A stretch of DNA of 64,000 nucleotides from Siphonodentalium dalli. Lineage: Eukaryota; Mollusca; Scaphopoda; Gadilida; Siphonodentaliidae. A program made the translations under genes and the position numbers. The notes under the pieces are model-generated. The model was given only the letters and a program-made list of their open reading frames with translations, was not told the DNA's origin and made no database searches. Below are positions 13,233 through 26,404 of the stretch, one piece after another. How positions within the stretch are numbered: the first letter of the stretch is position 1; each line of letters begins with the position of its first letter. Location of the stretch: assembly GCA_032622095.1 (NCBI GenBank), contig CP136069.1, positions 39,406,194 to 39,470,193 on the forward strand, written 5' to 3'.

Positions 13233-16200
13233 TTAAAGATACGGGCGGTGTTGGCGGTGGGTATGCTGTTAAAATATTCATCTCCGTCAAAAACCGCCAT
13301 AAACAGAAATAGTAAAATATAGGCAGAATTTGTTGTTATATCATACAGAACTATGGCATAAACTTTACGTTACGTTTCCTGACTTTTGTATAGATCCGGA
13401 TATGGTAAGCATAAAGAGCGTTGTTTGTTACTATATTTCTTATATGGAAATAATGAAGAGCGTTTATATAATGTTTGTGTGATTAACTAATATGATTGCG
13501 TTGTGTTATGTAAACAGAAGCAAAACTTTTATAACACGAGCATGCTGTTGTTTACGCAATCATCGTACACACTGAGGACAATACACTATTCATGCGCTGA
13601 TTACGTTTGCATATGAACAAAACTGTACATATTTTAATATTCCATCTGTTGGTGGCGATTTGACCACATATTAATATTTCTGCAACGAACACCGCCCGTG
13701 CCTTTAATTATTATAACCAATGCCATGTCCTGATATACATATACATATAGCTAACAAAATTAACGCCATTAGGGAGACTCTTGAAATAATCCGACCTTAG
13801 GGAGACATCTCGACAAAGCTATATATATTTTAATATTCCATCTGTTGGTGGCGATTTGATCACATATGAATAGTTCTGCAACGAATGCCGCCCGTGCCTT
13901 TAATTATTATAACCAATACCATGTAATGATATACATATACCTAACAGCATGAAACGACATTCGGGAGACTCTTGAAATAATCCGACCTTAAGCAGACATC
14001 TCAATATATCATTTCCAAAGCAACGTGCAGCTTCTGGGTATGGTGAGAGCATTTGGTATTAATAAAAAAAACATCTTTTATTGCTCATATTAAAGATACG
14101 GGCGGTGTTGGCGGTGGGTATGCTATTAAAATATTCATCTCCGTCAATAACCGCCATAAACAGAAATAGTAAAATATAGGCAGAAGTTGTTGTTATATCA
14201 TACAGAAATATGGCATAAACAGTATGTTATTGTCAATTGTTTTCACTTTGTTGTGCAAACAAAAGGAAAAAACCGTTACGTTTCCTGACTTTTGTATAGA
14301 TCCGGATATGGTAAGCATAAAGAGCGTTGTTTGTTATTATTTTTCTTATATGGAAATAATGAAGAGCGTTTATATAATGTTTGTGTGATTAACCAATATG
14401 ATTGCGTTGTGGTTTGTAAACAGAAGCAAAACTTCTGTAACACGAGCATGCTGTTGTTTACGCAATCATCGTACACATTGAGGACAATACACTATTCACG
14501 CGCTGATTACGTTTGCATATGAACAAAACTGTACATATTTTAATATTCCATCTGTTGGTGGCGATTTGACCACATATTAATATTTCTGCAACGAACACCA
14601 CCCGTGCCTTTAATTATTATAACCAATGCCATGTACTGATATACATATACATATAGCTAACAAAATTAACGACATTAGGGAGACTCTTGAAATAATCCGA
14701 CCTTAGGGAGACATCTCGACAAAGCTATATATATTTTAATATTCCATCTGTTGGTGGCGATTTGATCACATATGAATAGTTCTGCAACGAACGCCACCCG
14801 TGCCTTTAATTATTATAACCAATGCCATGTACTGATATACATATACATATAGCTAACAAAATTATCGACATTAGGGAGACTCTTGAAATAATCCGACCTT
14901 AGGGAGACATCTCGACAAACCTATATATATTGTAATATTCCATCTGTTGGTGGCGATTTGATCACATATGAATAGTTCTGCAACGAACGGCGCCCGTGCC
15001 TTTAATTATTATAACCAGTACCATGTAATGATATACATATACCTAACAACATGAAACGACATTCGGGAGACTCTTGAAATAATCCGACCTTAGGCAGACA
15101 TCTCAATATATCATTTTCCATGCAACGTGCAGCTGCTGGGTATGATGAGAGCATTTGGTGTTAATAAAAAAACATCTTTTATTGCTCATATTAAAGATAC
15201 GGGCGGTGTTGGCGGTGGGTATGCTGTTAAAATATTCATCTCCGTCAAAAACCGCCATAAACAGAAATAGTAAAATATAGGCAGAAGTTGTTGTTATATC
15301 ATACAGAAATATGGCATAAACAGTATGTTATTGTCAATTGTTTTCACTTTGTTGTGCAAACAAAAGGAAAAAACCGTTACGTTTCCTGACTATTGTATAG
15401 ATCCGGATATGGTAAGCATAAAGAGCGTTGTTTGTTACTATTTTTCTTATATGGAAATAATGAAGAGCGTTTATATAATGTTTGTGTGATTAACCAATAT
15501 GATTGCGTTGTGTTATGTAAACAGAAGCAAAAAAAACTTCTGTAACACGAGCATGCTGTTGTTTACGCAATCATCATACACATTGAGGACAATACACTAT
15601 TCGTGCGCTGATTACGTTTGCATATGAACAAAACTGTACATATTTTAATATTCCATCTGTTGGTGGCGATTTGACCACATATCAATATTTCTGCAACGAA
15701 CACGGCCCGTGCCTTTAATTATTATAACCAATTCCATGTACTGATATACATATACATATAGCTAACAAAATTAACGACATTAGGGAGACTCTTGAAATAA
15801 TCCGACCTTAGGGAGACATCTCGACACAGATATATATATTTTAATATTCCATCTGTTGGTGGCGATTTGATCACATATGAATAGTTCTGCAACGAACGCC
15901 GCCCGTGCCTTTAATTATTATAACCAATACCATGTAATGATATACATATACCTAACAACATGAAAAGACATTCGGGAGACTCTTGAAATAATCCGACCTT
16001 AGGCAGGCATCTCAATATATCATTTTCCATGCAACGTGCAGCTTCTGGGTATGGTGAGAGCATTTGGTATTAATAAAAAAACATCTGTTATTGCTCATAT
16101 TAAAGATACGGGCTGTCTTTGGCGGTGGGTATGCTGTTAAAATATTCAGCTCCGCCAAAAACCGCCATAAACAGAAATAGTAAAATATAGGCAGAATTTG

Positions 16201-17152
16201 TTGTTATATCATACAGAACTATGGCATAAACAGTACGTTACGTTTCCTGACTTTTGTATAGATCCGGATATGGTAAGCATAAAGAGCGTTCTTTGTTACT
16301 ATATTTCTTATATGGAAATAATGAAGAGCGTTTATATAATGTTTGTGTGATTAACCAATTTGATTGCGTTGTGTTATGTAAACAGAAGCAAAACTTCCGT
16401 AACACGAGCATGCTGTTGTTTACGCAATCATCGTACACATTGAGGACAATACACTATTCATGCGCTGATTACGTTTGCATATGAACAAAACTGTACATAT
16501 TTTAATATTCCATCTGTTGGTGGCGATTTGACCACATATTAATATTTCTGCAATGAACACCACCCGTGCCTTTAATTATTATAACCAATGCCATGTACTG
16601 ATATACATATACATATAGCTAACAAAATTAACGACATTAGGGAGACTCTTGAAATAATCCGACCTTAGGGAGACATCTCGACAAAGCTATATATATTTTA
16701 ATATTCCATCTGTTGGTGGCGATTTGATCACATATGAATAGTTCTGCAACGAACGCCACCCGTGCCTTTAATTATTATAACCAATGCCATGTACTGATAA
16801 ACATATACATATAGCTAACAAAATTAACGACATTAGTGAGACTCTTGAAATAATCCGACCTTAGGGAGTCATCTCGACAAAGCTATATATATTTTAATAT
16901 TCCATCTGTTGGTGGCGATTTGATCACATATGAATAGTTCTGCAACGAACGGCGCCCGTGCCTTTAATTATTATAACCAATACCATGTAATGATATACAT
17001 ATACCTAACAACATGAAACGACATTCGGGAGACTCTTGAAATAATCCGACCTTAGGCAGACATCTCAATATATCATTTTCCATGCAACGTGCAGCTTCTG
17101 GGTATGCTGAGAGCATTTGGTATTAATAAAAAAACATCTTTTATTGCTCATA
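13233..17152 (+). repeat. Higher-order repeat 1, copy 2 (four monomers)
   Basis: Monomers of 857, 1101, 909 and 1053 bp match copy 1 monomer by monomer. The main difference is one additional ~196-bp subunit in the second monomer (1101 against 905 bp). By eye the blocks are much more alike than neighbouring monomers within a block, which is the mark of higher-order homogenisation. Confidence 0.85.
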
Positions 17153-18913
17153 TTAAAGATACGGGCGGTGTTGGCGGTGGGTATGCTGTTAAAATATTCA
17201 TCTCCGTCAAAAACCGCCATAAACAGAAATAGTAAAATATAGGCAGAAGTTGTTGTTATATCATACAGAAATATGGCATAAACAGTATGTTATTGTCATT
17301 TGTTTTCACTTTGTTGTGCAAACAAAAGGAAAAAACCGTTACGTTTCCTGACTATTGTATAGATCCGGATATGGTAAGCATAAAGAGCGTTGGTTGTTAC
17401 TATTGTTCTTATATGGAAATAATGAAGAGCGTTTATATAATGTTTGTGTGATTAACCAATATGATTGCGTTGTGTTTTGTAAACAGAAGCAAAACTACTG
17501 TAACACGAGCATGCTGTTGTTTACGCAATCATCGTACACATTGAGGACAATACACTATTCACGCGCTGATTACGTTTGCATATGAACAAAACTGTACATA
17601 TTTTAATATTCCATCTGTTGGTGGCGATTTGACCACATATTAATATTTCTGCAACGAACACCGCCCGTGCCTTTAATTATTATAACCAATGCCATGTACT
17701 CATATACATATACATATAGCTAACAAAATTAACGACATTAGGGAGACTCTTGAAATAATCCGACCTTAGGGGGACATCTCAACAAAGCTATATATATTTT
17801 AATATTCCATCTGTTGGTGGCGATTTGATCACATATGAATAGTTCTGCAACGAACGCCGCACGTGCCTTTAATTATTATAACCAATACCATGTAATGATA
17901 TACATATACCTAACAGCATGAAACCACAATCGGGAGACTCTTGAAATAATCCGACCTTAGGCAGACATCTCAATATATCATTTTCCATGCAACGTGCAGC
18001 TTCAGGGTATGGTGAGAGCATTTGGTATTTATAAAAAAACATCTTTTATTGCTCATATTAAAGATACGGACTGTCTTTGGCGGTGGGTATGCTGTTAAAA
18101 TATTCAGCTCCGTCAAAAACCGCCATAAACAGAAATAGTAAAATATAGGCAGAATTTGTTGTTATATCATACAGAACTATGGCATAAACAGTACGTTACG
18201 TTTCCTGACTTTTGTATAGATCCGGATATGGTAAGCATAAAGAGCGTTGTTTGTTACTATATTTCTTATATGGAAATAATGAAGAGCGTTTATATAATGT
18301 TTGTGTGATTAACAAATATGATTGCGTTGTGTTATGTAAACAGAAGCAAAACTTATGTAACACGAGCATGCTGATGTTTACGCAATCATCGTACACATTG
18401 AGGACAATACACTATTCATGCGCTGATTACGTTTGCATATGAACAAAACTGTACATATTTTAATATTCCATCTGTTGGTGGCGATTTGACCACATATTAA
18501 TATTTCTGCAACGAACACCGCCCGTGCCTTTAATTATTATAACCAATGCCATGTACTCATATACATATACATATAGCTAACAAAATTAACGACATTAGGG
18601 AGACTCTTGAAATAATCCGACCTTAGGGAGACATCTCGACAAAGCTATATATATTTTAATATTCCATCTGTTGGTGGCGATTTGATCACATATGAATAGT
18701 TCTGCAACGAACGCCGCACGTGCCTTTAATTATTATAACCAATACCATGTAATGATATTCATATACCTAACAACATGAAACGACATTCGGGAGACTCTTG
18801 AAATAATCCGACCTTAGGCAGACATCTCAATATATAATTTTCCATGCAACGTGCAGCTTCGGGGTATGGTGAGAGCATTTGGTATTAATAAAAAAACATC
18901 TTTTATTGCTCAT
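17153..18913 (+). repeat. Higher-order repeat 2, copy 1 (two monomers)
   Basis: A 1761-bp dimer. It shares with 20003-21762 the variants GCGTTGGTTGTTACTATT, AAAACTACTGTAACACG and TTGTTTTGTAAACAG in the first monomer, and a TACTCATATACATATAC spacer. Confidence 0.8.
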
Positions 18914-20002
18914 ATTATAGATACGGGCGGTGTTGGCGGTGGGTATGCTGTTAAAATATTCATCTCCGTCAAAAACCGCCATACACAGAAATAGTAAAAT
19001 ATAGGCAGAATCTGTTGTTATATCAAACAGAAATATGGCATAAACAGTATGTTATTGTCAATTGTTTTCACTTTGTTGTGCAAACAAAATGAAAAAACCG
19101 TTACGTTTCCTGACTTTTGTATAGATCCGGATATGGTAAGCATAAAGAGCGTTCATTGTTACTATTTTTCTTATATGGAAATACCGAAGAGCGTTTATAT
19201 AATGTTTGTGTGATTAACCAATATGATTACGTTGTGTTATGTAAACAGAAGCAAAACTTCTGTAACACGAGCATGCTGTTGTTTATCGTACACATTGAGG
19301 ACAATACACTATTCACGCGCTGATTACGTTTGGATATGAACAAAACTGTACATATTTTAATATTCCATCTGTTGGTGGCGATTTGACCACATATTAATAT
19401 TTCTGCAACGAACACCGCCCGTACCTTTAATTATTATAACCAATGCCATGTACTGACATACATATACATATAGCTAACAAAATCAACGACATTAGGGAGA
19501 CTCTTGAAATAATCCGACCTTAGGGAGACATCTCGACAAAGCTATATATATTTTAATATTCCATCGGTTGGTGGCGATTTGATCACATATGAATAGTTCT
19601 GCAACGAACGCCACCCGTGCCTTTAATTATTATAACCAATGCCATGTACTGATATACATATAGCTAACAAAATTAACGACATTAGGGAGACTCTTGAAAT
19701 AATCCGACCTTAGGGAGACATCTCGACAAAGCTATATATATTTTAATATTCTATCTGTTGGTGGCGATTTGATCACATATGAATAGTTCTGCAACGAACG
19801 GCGCCCGTGCCTGTAATTATGATAACCAATACCATGTAATGATATACATATACCTAACAACATGAAACGACATTCTGGAGACTCTTGAAATAATCCGACC
19901 TTAGGCAGACATCTCAATATATCATTTTCCATGCAACGTGCAGCTTCTGGGTATGCTGAGAGCATTTGGTATTAATAAAAAAAACATCTTTTATTGCTCA
20001 TA

Positions 20003-21762
20003 TTAAAGATACGGGCGGTGTTGGCGGTGGGTATGCTGTTAAAATATTCATCTCCGTCAAAAACCGCCATAAACAGAAATAGTAAAATATAGGCAGAAGT
20101 TGTTGTTATATCATACAGAAATATGGCATAAACAGTATGTTATTGTCATTTGTTTTCACTTTGTTGTGCAAACAAAAGGAAAAATCCGTTACGTTTCCTG
20201 ACTATTGTATAGATCCGGATATGGTAAGCATAAAGAGCGTTGGTTGTTACTATTTTTCTTATATGGAAATAATGAAGAGCGTTTATATAATGTTTGTGTG
20301 ATTAACCAATATGATTGCGTTGTGTTTTGTAAACAGAAGCAAAACTACTGTAACACGAGCATGCTGTTGTTTACGCAATCATCGTACACATTGAGGACAA
20401 TACACTATTCACGCGCTGATTACGTTTGCATATGAACAAAACTGTAAATATTTTAATATTCCATCTGTTGGTGGCGATTTGACCACATATTAATATTTCT
20501 GCAACGAACACCGCCCGTGCCTTTAATTATTATAACCAATGCCATGTACTCATATACATATACATATAGCTAACAAAATTAACGACATTAGGGAGACTCT
20601 TGAAATAATCCGACCTTAGGGGGACATCTCAACAAAGCTATATATATTTTAATATTCCATCTGTTGGTGGCGATTTGATCACATATGAATAGTTCTGCAA
20701 CGAACGCCGCCCGTGCCTTTAATTATTATAACCAATACCATGTAATGATATACATATACCTAACAGCATGAAACGACAATCGGGAGACTCTTGAAATAAT
20801 CCGACCTTAGGCAGACATCTCAATATCATTTTCAATGCAACGTGCAGCTTCAGGGTATGGTGAGAGCATTTGGTATTTATAAAAAAACATCTTTTATTGC
20901 TCATATTAAAGATACGGGCTGTCTTTGGCGGTGGGTATGCTGTTAAAATATTCAGCTCCGTCAAAAACCGCCATAAACAGAAATAGTAAAATATAGGCAG
21001 AATTTGTTGTTATATCATACAGAACTATGGCATAAACAGTACGTTACGTTTCCTGACTGTTGTATAGATCCGGATATGGTAAGCATAAAGAGCGTTGTTT
21101 GTTACTATATTTCTTATATGGAAATAATGAAGAGCGTTTATATAATGTTTGTGTGATTAACCAATATGATTGCGTTGTGTTATGTAAACAGAAGCAAAAC
21201 TTCTGTAACACGAGCATGCTGTTGTTTACGCAATCATCGTACACATTGAGGACAATACACTATTCATGCGCTGATTACGTTTGCATATGAACAAAACTGT
21301 ACATATTTTAATATTCCATCTGTTGGTGGCGATTTGACCACATATTAATATTTCTGCAACGAACACCGCCCGTGCCTTTAATTATTATAACCAATGCCAT
21401 GTACTCATATACATATACATATAGCTAACAAAATTAACGACATTAGGGAGACTCTTGAAATAATCCGACCTTAGGGAGACATCTCGACAAAGCTATATAT
21501 ATTTTAATATTCCATCTGTTGGTGGCGATTTGATCACATATGAATAGTTCTGCAACGAACGCCGCACGTGCCTTTAATTATTATAACCAATACCATGTAA
21601 TGATATACATATACCTAACAACATGAAACGACATTCGGGAGACTCTTGAAATAATCCGACCTTAGGCAGACATCTCAATATATCATTTTCCATGCAACGT
21701 GCAGCTTCTGGGTATGGTGAGAGCATTTGGTATTAATAAAAAAACATCTTTTATTGCTCATA
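20003..21762 (+). repeat. Higher-order repeat 2, copy 2 (two monomers)
   Basis: A 1760-bp dimer matching 17153-18913 almost base for base in length and in diagnostic variants. The two dimers are separated by one unrelated monomer (18914-20002). Confidence 0.8.
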
Positions 21763-22649
21763 TTAAAGATACGGGCTGTCTTTGGCGGTGGGTATGCTGT
21801 TAAAATATTCAGCTCCGTCAAAAACCACCGTAAACCGAAATAGTAAAATATAGGCAGAAGTTGTTGTTATATCATACAGAAATATGGCATAAACAGTATG
21901 TTATTGTTCATCGTTTTCACTTTGTTGTGCAAACAAAAGGAAAAAACCGTTACGTTTCCTGACTTTTGTATAGATCCGGATATGGTAAGCATAAAGAGCG
22001 TTGTTTGTTACTATTTTTCTTATATGGAAATAATGAAGAGCGTTTATATAATGTTTGTGTGATTAACCAATATGATTGCGTTGTGTTTTGCGCATATTAT
22101 GTAAAGAAAGGGAAAAACCGTTACGTTTCCTTGCTTTTGTTTAGATCCGGATATGGTAAACATAAAGAGCGTTATTTGTTCCTAATATGGAAATAATAAA
22201 GAGCGTTTATATAATTTTGGTGTGGTCAACTACTATACTTGCGTTGTGTTGTGTAAACAAAAGCAAAACTGCTGTAACATGAGCAGACTGCTTTTTACGC
22301 CACCATAGTGCACATTGAGGACAATATACTATTTACGCGCTGATTATGTTTGCATATGATCAAAACTATATATTTTTTAATATTCCTTCTGTTGGTTGGG
22401 ATTTGAACACATATGATATTTCTGCAACGAACGCCGCCCGTGCCTTTGATTATTATAACCAATGCCATGTACTGATATAGCGTTTTACAAAGATTAAACC
22501 AGGTCCCGCATTCGTGTATTGAGGGTTAAATTTCTCGCGTATGCTAGCATCTTAAATTATATCTAGTCATTTCGTAAGACTATTGCAAGAATATGGCTTC
22601 AAAATATAAAGTACATATTATGTATCTCCATAACTTTGATTTTTAATAT

Positions 22650-22759
22650 GTGTCCCCCTAATACCGCATGTAGTGGTATTTATTGTATATGTCCCCCTAA
22701 TATGGTTCATGTTGTATGTAAAATGACCAAACATTAGGGAGACGGTATTAGGGGGACAC
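22650..22759. repeat. Perfect 17-bp inverted repeat bounding a ~110-bp element
   Basis: GTGTCCCCCTAATACCG at 22650-22666 is the exact reverse complement of CGGTATTAGGGGGACAC at 22743-22759. Related TGTCCCCCTAATATGG and ATTAGGGAGAC motifs lie between. The GGGAGAC motif is shared with the satellite tail unit, suggesting a common parent element. Confidence 0.65.
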
Positions 22760-22799
22760 TTGGTATATATTTTTAAATATTATAATAGTCATCACAAAT

Positions 22800-22936
22800 G
22801 ATATAATTTATGGTTTTTCGATTAATACCAAATGCTCTCACCACACACAGAAGCTATGGAAATGCATAGAAAATGATATATCGAGATGTCTCCCTAAGGT
22901 CGGATTATTTCAACAGTCTCCCTAAGGTCGTTAGTG
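22800..22936 (-). repeat. Inverted copy of the satellite tail unit
   Basis: Read on the minus strand this gives CGACCTTAGGGAGACTG, GAAATAATCCGACCTTAGG, AGACATCTCGATATATCATT and GGTGAGAGCATTTGGTATT, the order seen in the tail of every array monomer. It is a single copy in opposite orientation just beyond the array end. Confidence 0.8.
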
Positions 22937-22939
22937 TTG

Positions 22940-23000
<61 letters not shown>
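22937..23000. repeat. (TA)n microsatellite
   Basis: About 31 uninterrupted TA units directly after the inverted tail unit, bordering a CTGAGGTAGC unique sequence. Confidence 0.95.
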
Positions 23001-23003
<3 letters not shown>

Positions 23004-23135
23004 GAGGTAGCTGAGCGCTGACGTGAAGAATGGAATAGTTTGAAAATTAAGAAAGGTATCCGTTCATTGTTGAATATTTATTACATTTGTATTGTCTAGT
23101 TAACGAAAATGGCGATAATTAAAAAACATATTATA

Positions 23136-23594
23136 TGTACACAATCTTATCAGACGGTCCCCATACCATCAGGATACAACAACAACATTTCTTCAAAATA
23201 CGCTTTAGTTATCAGAATCGATTTATTGCAACAAAATAATGCTAACCACTGTCAACTATGGTATCAAATTTCCCAAATCTTGTTATTTATCAACATTTTG
23301 TTCAACAAGATATGGCCGTATTATCTCTAAAGTATCACGAAATTTGACCGTATTACGACTTGATTTTAGATTTATCCATTTTCATCCGCAATTTTGTCCG
23401 AGACCCTCCGTTTGACCATGTGTTTCTGTGCCACATATTATTACACATCTCGAGAAATAACAAACTTCAAAAATCGATATCTGATCACTCTGAGCTTTGA
23501 TGGGTGGGTTCCTCGACTCGAATCAAATATGTTTTACCCCCGAAGCCAACGAAATAGTAATTTAGGAGCATCTGATGGGATTGAGTGCCTTTAA
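23136..23594 (+). mobile_element. MITE family B, copy 1
   Basis: About 455 bp. The left end is GTACACAATCTTATCAGACG and the right end GATGGGATTGAGTGCCTTTAA, an imperfect inverted pair (consensus GGTACTCAATCCGATCAGACG). The interior contains TCGATATCTGATCACTCTGA, GACTCGAATCAAATATG and a TTATCAGAATCGATT motif that recur in the other three copies in this window. Confidence 0.75.
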
Positions 23595-24744
23595 ACATCT
23601 ACGACGAGACCCTGACAGGGTATACCGATACGTATAGATGCCTGCTCCAAGCGTTTCCTTAAAGTTGCCAGCGTACGTCACCATGAGTAGAATTATAACA
23701 GTGGCGATTAGCATCACGCCGAGGAGATGTTTTTGCTGCCAAACTACCACATTCGTCCTCTGGCGCCACGGTTCGTGAACGGTACATTTTAATCACATGC
23801 GACGAAACATCCAATACCGCTAAGTTACACGTGAAATCAAGATGGTGTCGCCGTAATATGAACCCGAACACTGAAATAAATCGATTTATAATAATGAAGA
23901 GTTGTCAAATACAAACACGCACATTTAATATATAACATATATATAATATTTAATAGAAAACCATGACCACACAAAAAGTATATGTATGTCATATATATAC
24001 GAATAAGAGTAGAAAGATAATGCAACGCACGCAGCATATATTTACATAATTTCCTTCTCAGGCACTCGTACGACTGTAGACATCAAATTCCGCTAAGTTA
24101 CACGAGAACTCACGATGGTGTCGCCGTAATATCTGCTCGAACACTGAAATAAATCTATGTTTATATGTTATACGCCATTTTAATATAAGTTGAGTATTTG
24201 TCGCACTTCAAACTTAGTTTTAGATTCACCACATCATTTGCAGAAGCGTGCACAAATAGAGCACGTTGCTATTGACAACGTGAGTCAAATACCTCACCGC
24301 GCATGCAGCCAGTAGTCGTGTAATCGAGTTTAACCGATACGTTGTTTCGTATTTATATACGATTAACAGAAGTGTGTTCTAGTGCTATTCCGAGTAACCC
24401 CATCGGCCTATATTGGGGAGGAAAAACTGCACTGGGAGGAAGAAATGCAATCGAACACATGTGGATGTAGAGCCGCTCGACCTTAAAAAACGCGACGATT
24501 AATCGCCAGCGCGTGTACAATATGAATAGACCCTTACTTATGTGCATTTCAATAAAGTATTAGCTTTGACTCAAAGTTAATGATTTGTTGAAACGCATAG
24601 TAAAGCTGCTTTCACAGACCTGCGACTGAAGCACGTGGCTATCGGGTAAGTTGCAAACCCATGAAACCATACATATATAACAGGGGTTGCGGATGCCGCA
24701 GTTAAACACATCCGATTTCAAAAGTTTTGAAAACTGTTGCGTTT
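23595..24744. repeat. Non-coding stretch with a 65-bp direct repeat
   Basis: CCGCTAAGTTACACGTGAAA...CACTGAAATAAATC at about 23817-23884 recurs at 24090-24157 with a few changes (273-bp spacing). No gene was recognised in the rest of the stretch. Confidence 0.5.
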
Positions 24745-25195
24745 AAAGATGCATAATCGGAATTAACGCTCCCAAATTACGATTTCTTTGGCTTCGGGGT
24801 AGAAAATATTTGATTCGAGTCGAGGAACCCATACATCAAAACTCAGAGTGATCAGATATCGATTTTTGAAATTTGTTATTTCCCCAGATATGTCATTTTT
24901 GGCGGCTTGCAAATATTCCTCAAGCCGACGGTCTCGGACCAAATTGCTGATGAAGATGGATAACTCTAAAATCAAATGGCTTTGGGTGTTAGAAATTTGA
25001 CAATCCGACCAAATCACGTTGCACAAAATTTTAATAAATTTGGCAATTTTATACTATAGTTGCAAGACCGTGGTTAGCATTATTTTTTGGAAATTAATCG
25101 ATTCTGATAAATGAAGCGGCATTTCAAGAAATGTTGCTATTTTTGTAATCTGATGATATGGGGACCATCGAATCGGATTGAGTATCTGTCACTGC
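24745..25195 (-). mobile_element. MITE family B, copy 2
   Basis: Reverse-oriented relative of 23136-23594. Its left part (AATCGGAATTAACGCTCCC, GATTCGAGTCGAGGAACCC) and right part (GGTCCCC-like ATATGGGGACCATCGAATCG, GATTGAGTATC) correspond to the two ends. It is less conserved at the left end than copy 1. Confidence 0.7.
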
Positions 25196-25271
25196 GTCCG
25201 CCACAACCACCGTGGTATATGTATATTGTTTGAAATGGTGCGCATATAACCAGATAGCCGCATGCATCAGC

Positions 25272-25361
25272 GCAGGTCTGTTAAAGCAGCTTTAATAATT
25301 AACATGTACAGTAAGAGCAGGTCTGTTAAAGCAGCTTTAATAATTAACATGTACAGTAAGA
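25272..25361 (+). repeat. 45-bp direct repeat, two identical copies
   Basis: The unit beginning GCAGGTCTGTTAAAGCAGCT occurs at 25272 and 25317 with no change. Because 45 is a multiple of three it keeps an accidental frame open; there is no sign of a gene. Confidence 0.9.
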
Positions 25362-25529
25362 GCAGGGACGTGGCTATAGGGTCTATATTGGGGGTGTCCA
25401 GCACCTCAGTGCTCAGGCCTAATATCATATCCTATATATCTATAAACCATGGTTCTATATTCCCGGTATGAGAACATTCAGATATATTTTAACCATAAAA
25501 TTTGCATAAATCCTGACATCTAGTGGTCT

Positions 25530-26340
25530 AGCTCCAGGCAAATGCACACGGTTATGGACAAGAGACCAGGACACACCGGGCTGACCATATAGTTGTGAGA
25601 AAATTTTGAAAACTATACAAGAAAATCGCACATCCTAGCATCTAGACTGGTTTCAACTGAAGCTGTCATATAGGGTTTGGAAATTTCAAACCTCGTAGTC
25701 CCCTTCAGGTTGGAAAATTCTCCAACTTATGACCATTTCAGTCCACAAGTTTGACCAAATGTAGTAAAATATTGTTTTGTTAAACTAATTAGCAGTTTGA
25801 TATTGGCCACGGGGGAGGGACAATGACACACCGGGCCGACCATGGTTCGGCCGGTTGTGCGAAAAAATTTTAATCTGAACAAGAAAATCGCAAAATCCTA
25901 GCATATAAACTAGCCTCAAGCCTTCCTAGAGTTGGAAATTTCAAACCTGAACCCCCATGCACTTAGGTTGGAAAATTTCCAATTGACGACAATTCCAATG
26001 ACAATGTTGACCAAATGTATGACAATATTGTTTTCTTAAATTAACTAGCAGTTTTTGACTGGCCACGGGGGAGGGACCAGGACAGAAGCTTTCCAAGTGT
26101 TGGAAATTTCCAACCTGTCACCCTCCCCTAAGGTAGGAAAATTTCCAACTGATGACCATTTCAATCCAAACTTTTGACCAAAATAGGAAAATATACAAAT
26201 ATTGGTCCAAAAACAATTAATTCCCCCAATAAATTGTTTGAAAATCCGACTAAAAGAACATTTTCAACCTTTGTTGGTGTGAAATTTCAAACTAATGTTT
26301 TGTCAGGTATGAAATTTCCAACTGTTGAAAAATTTGACCA
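25530..26340 (+). repeat. Tandem ~255-bp dispersed repeat (about three units)
   Basis: Units begin near 25548, 25806 and 26061 with GGCCACGGGGGAGGGAC or ACCAGGACACACCGGGC. They contain GTTGGAAATTTCAAACCT, AACAAGAAAATCGCA and TAACTAGCAGTTT. The same repeat is present on the other strand at 63838-64000. A C14-C16 run follows at about 26359. Confidence 0.8.
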
Positions 26341-26404
26341 AAGTTGGGGGTGAGACACCCCCCCCCCCCCCCTATTAAACAGACATCGCTCATTCGCACG
26401 AAGC

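Larger units (their letters stand above)
4251..22480 (+). repeat. Satellite array of ~0.86-1.1 kb monomers derived from a TTAA inverted-repeat element
   Basis: About 19 monomers. The 5' end motif (TTAAAGATACGGGC or close) starts at 4998, 5893, 6800, 7697, 8602, 9512, 10370, 11275, 12180, 13233, 14090, 15191, 16100, 17153, 18058, 18914, 20003, 20906 and 21763. Each monomer has a ~500-bp core bounded by inverted ends (GATACGGGCGGTGTT and AACACCGCCCGTGCCTTTAA), a ~195-bp subunit that repeats the right end, and a ~210-bp tail (CGACATTCGGGAGACTC to GAGAGCATTTGGTATTAAT). Monomers of 1053-1101 bp carry an extra ~195-bp subunit. A 76-codon frame and its antisense recur in most copies, but the forward frame starts at TTG, lacks an upstream ATG and varies freely in sequence, so it is not called as a gene. 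Confidence 0.93.

Noticed and set aside
7900-22196. Recurrent 76-codon frame (RSGYGKHKER...) and its 66-codon antisense partner in most satellite monomers as a real peptide gene
   Set aside because: The forward frame begins at TTG with no upstream in-frame ATG. Copies vary freely at amino-acid level (C/S/W at one position, L/F/V at another), some are broken by TAA, and both strands are open over the same bases. Repetition alone explains the recurrence.
4251-22480. CRISPR-like array
   Set aside because: Monomers are ~900 bp, contiguous, without short spacers, in eukaryotic DNA.
4680-22940. TTAGGG strings in the satellite as telomere-like sequence
   Set aside because: They occur as CATTAGGGAGAC or CCTTAGGGAGAC, once or twice per monomer, never as tandem TTAGGG units.
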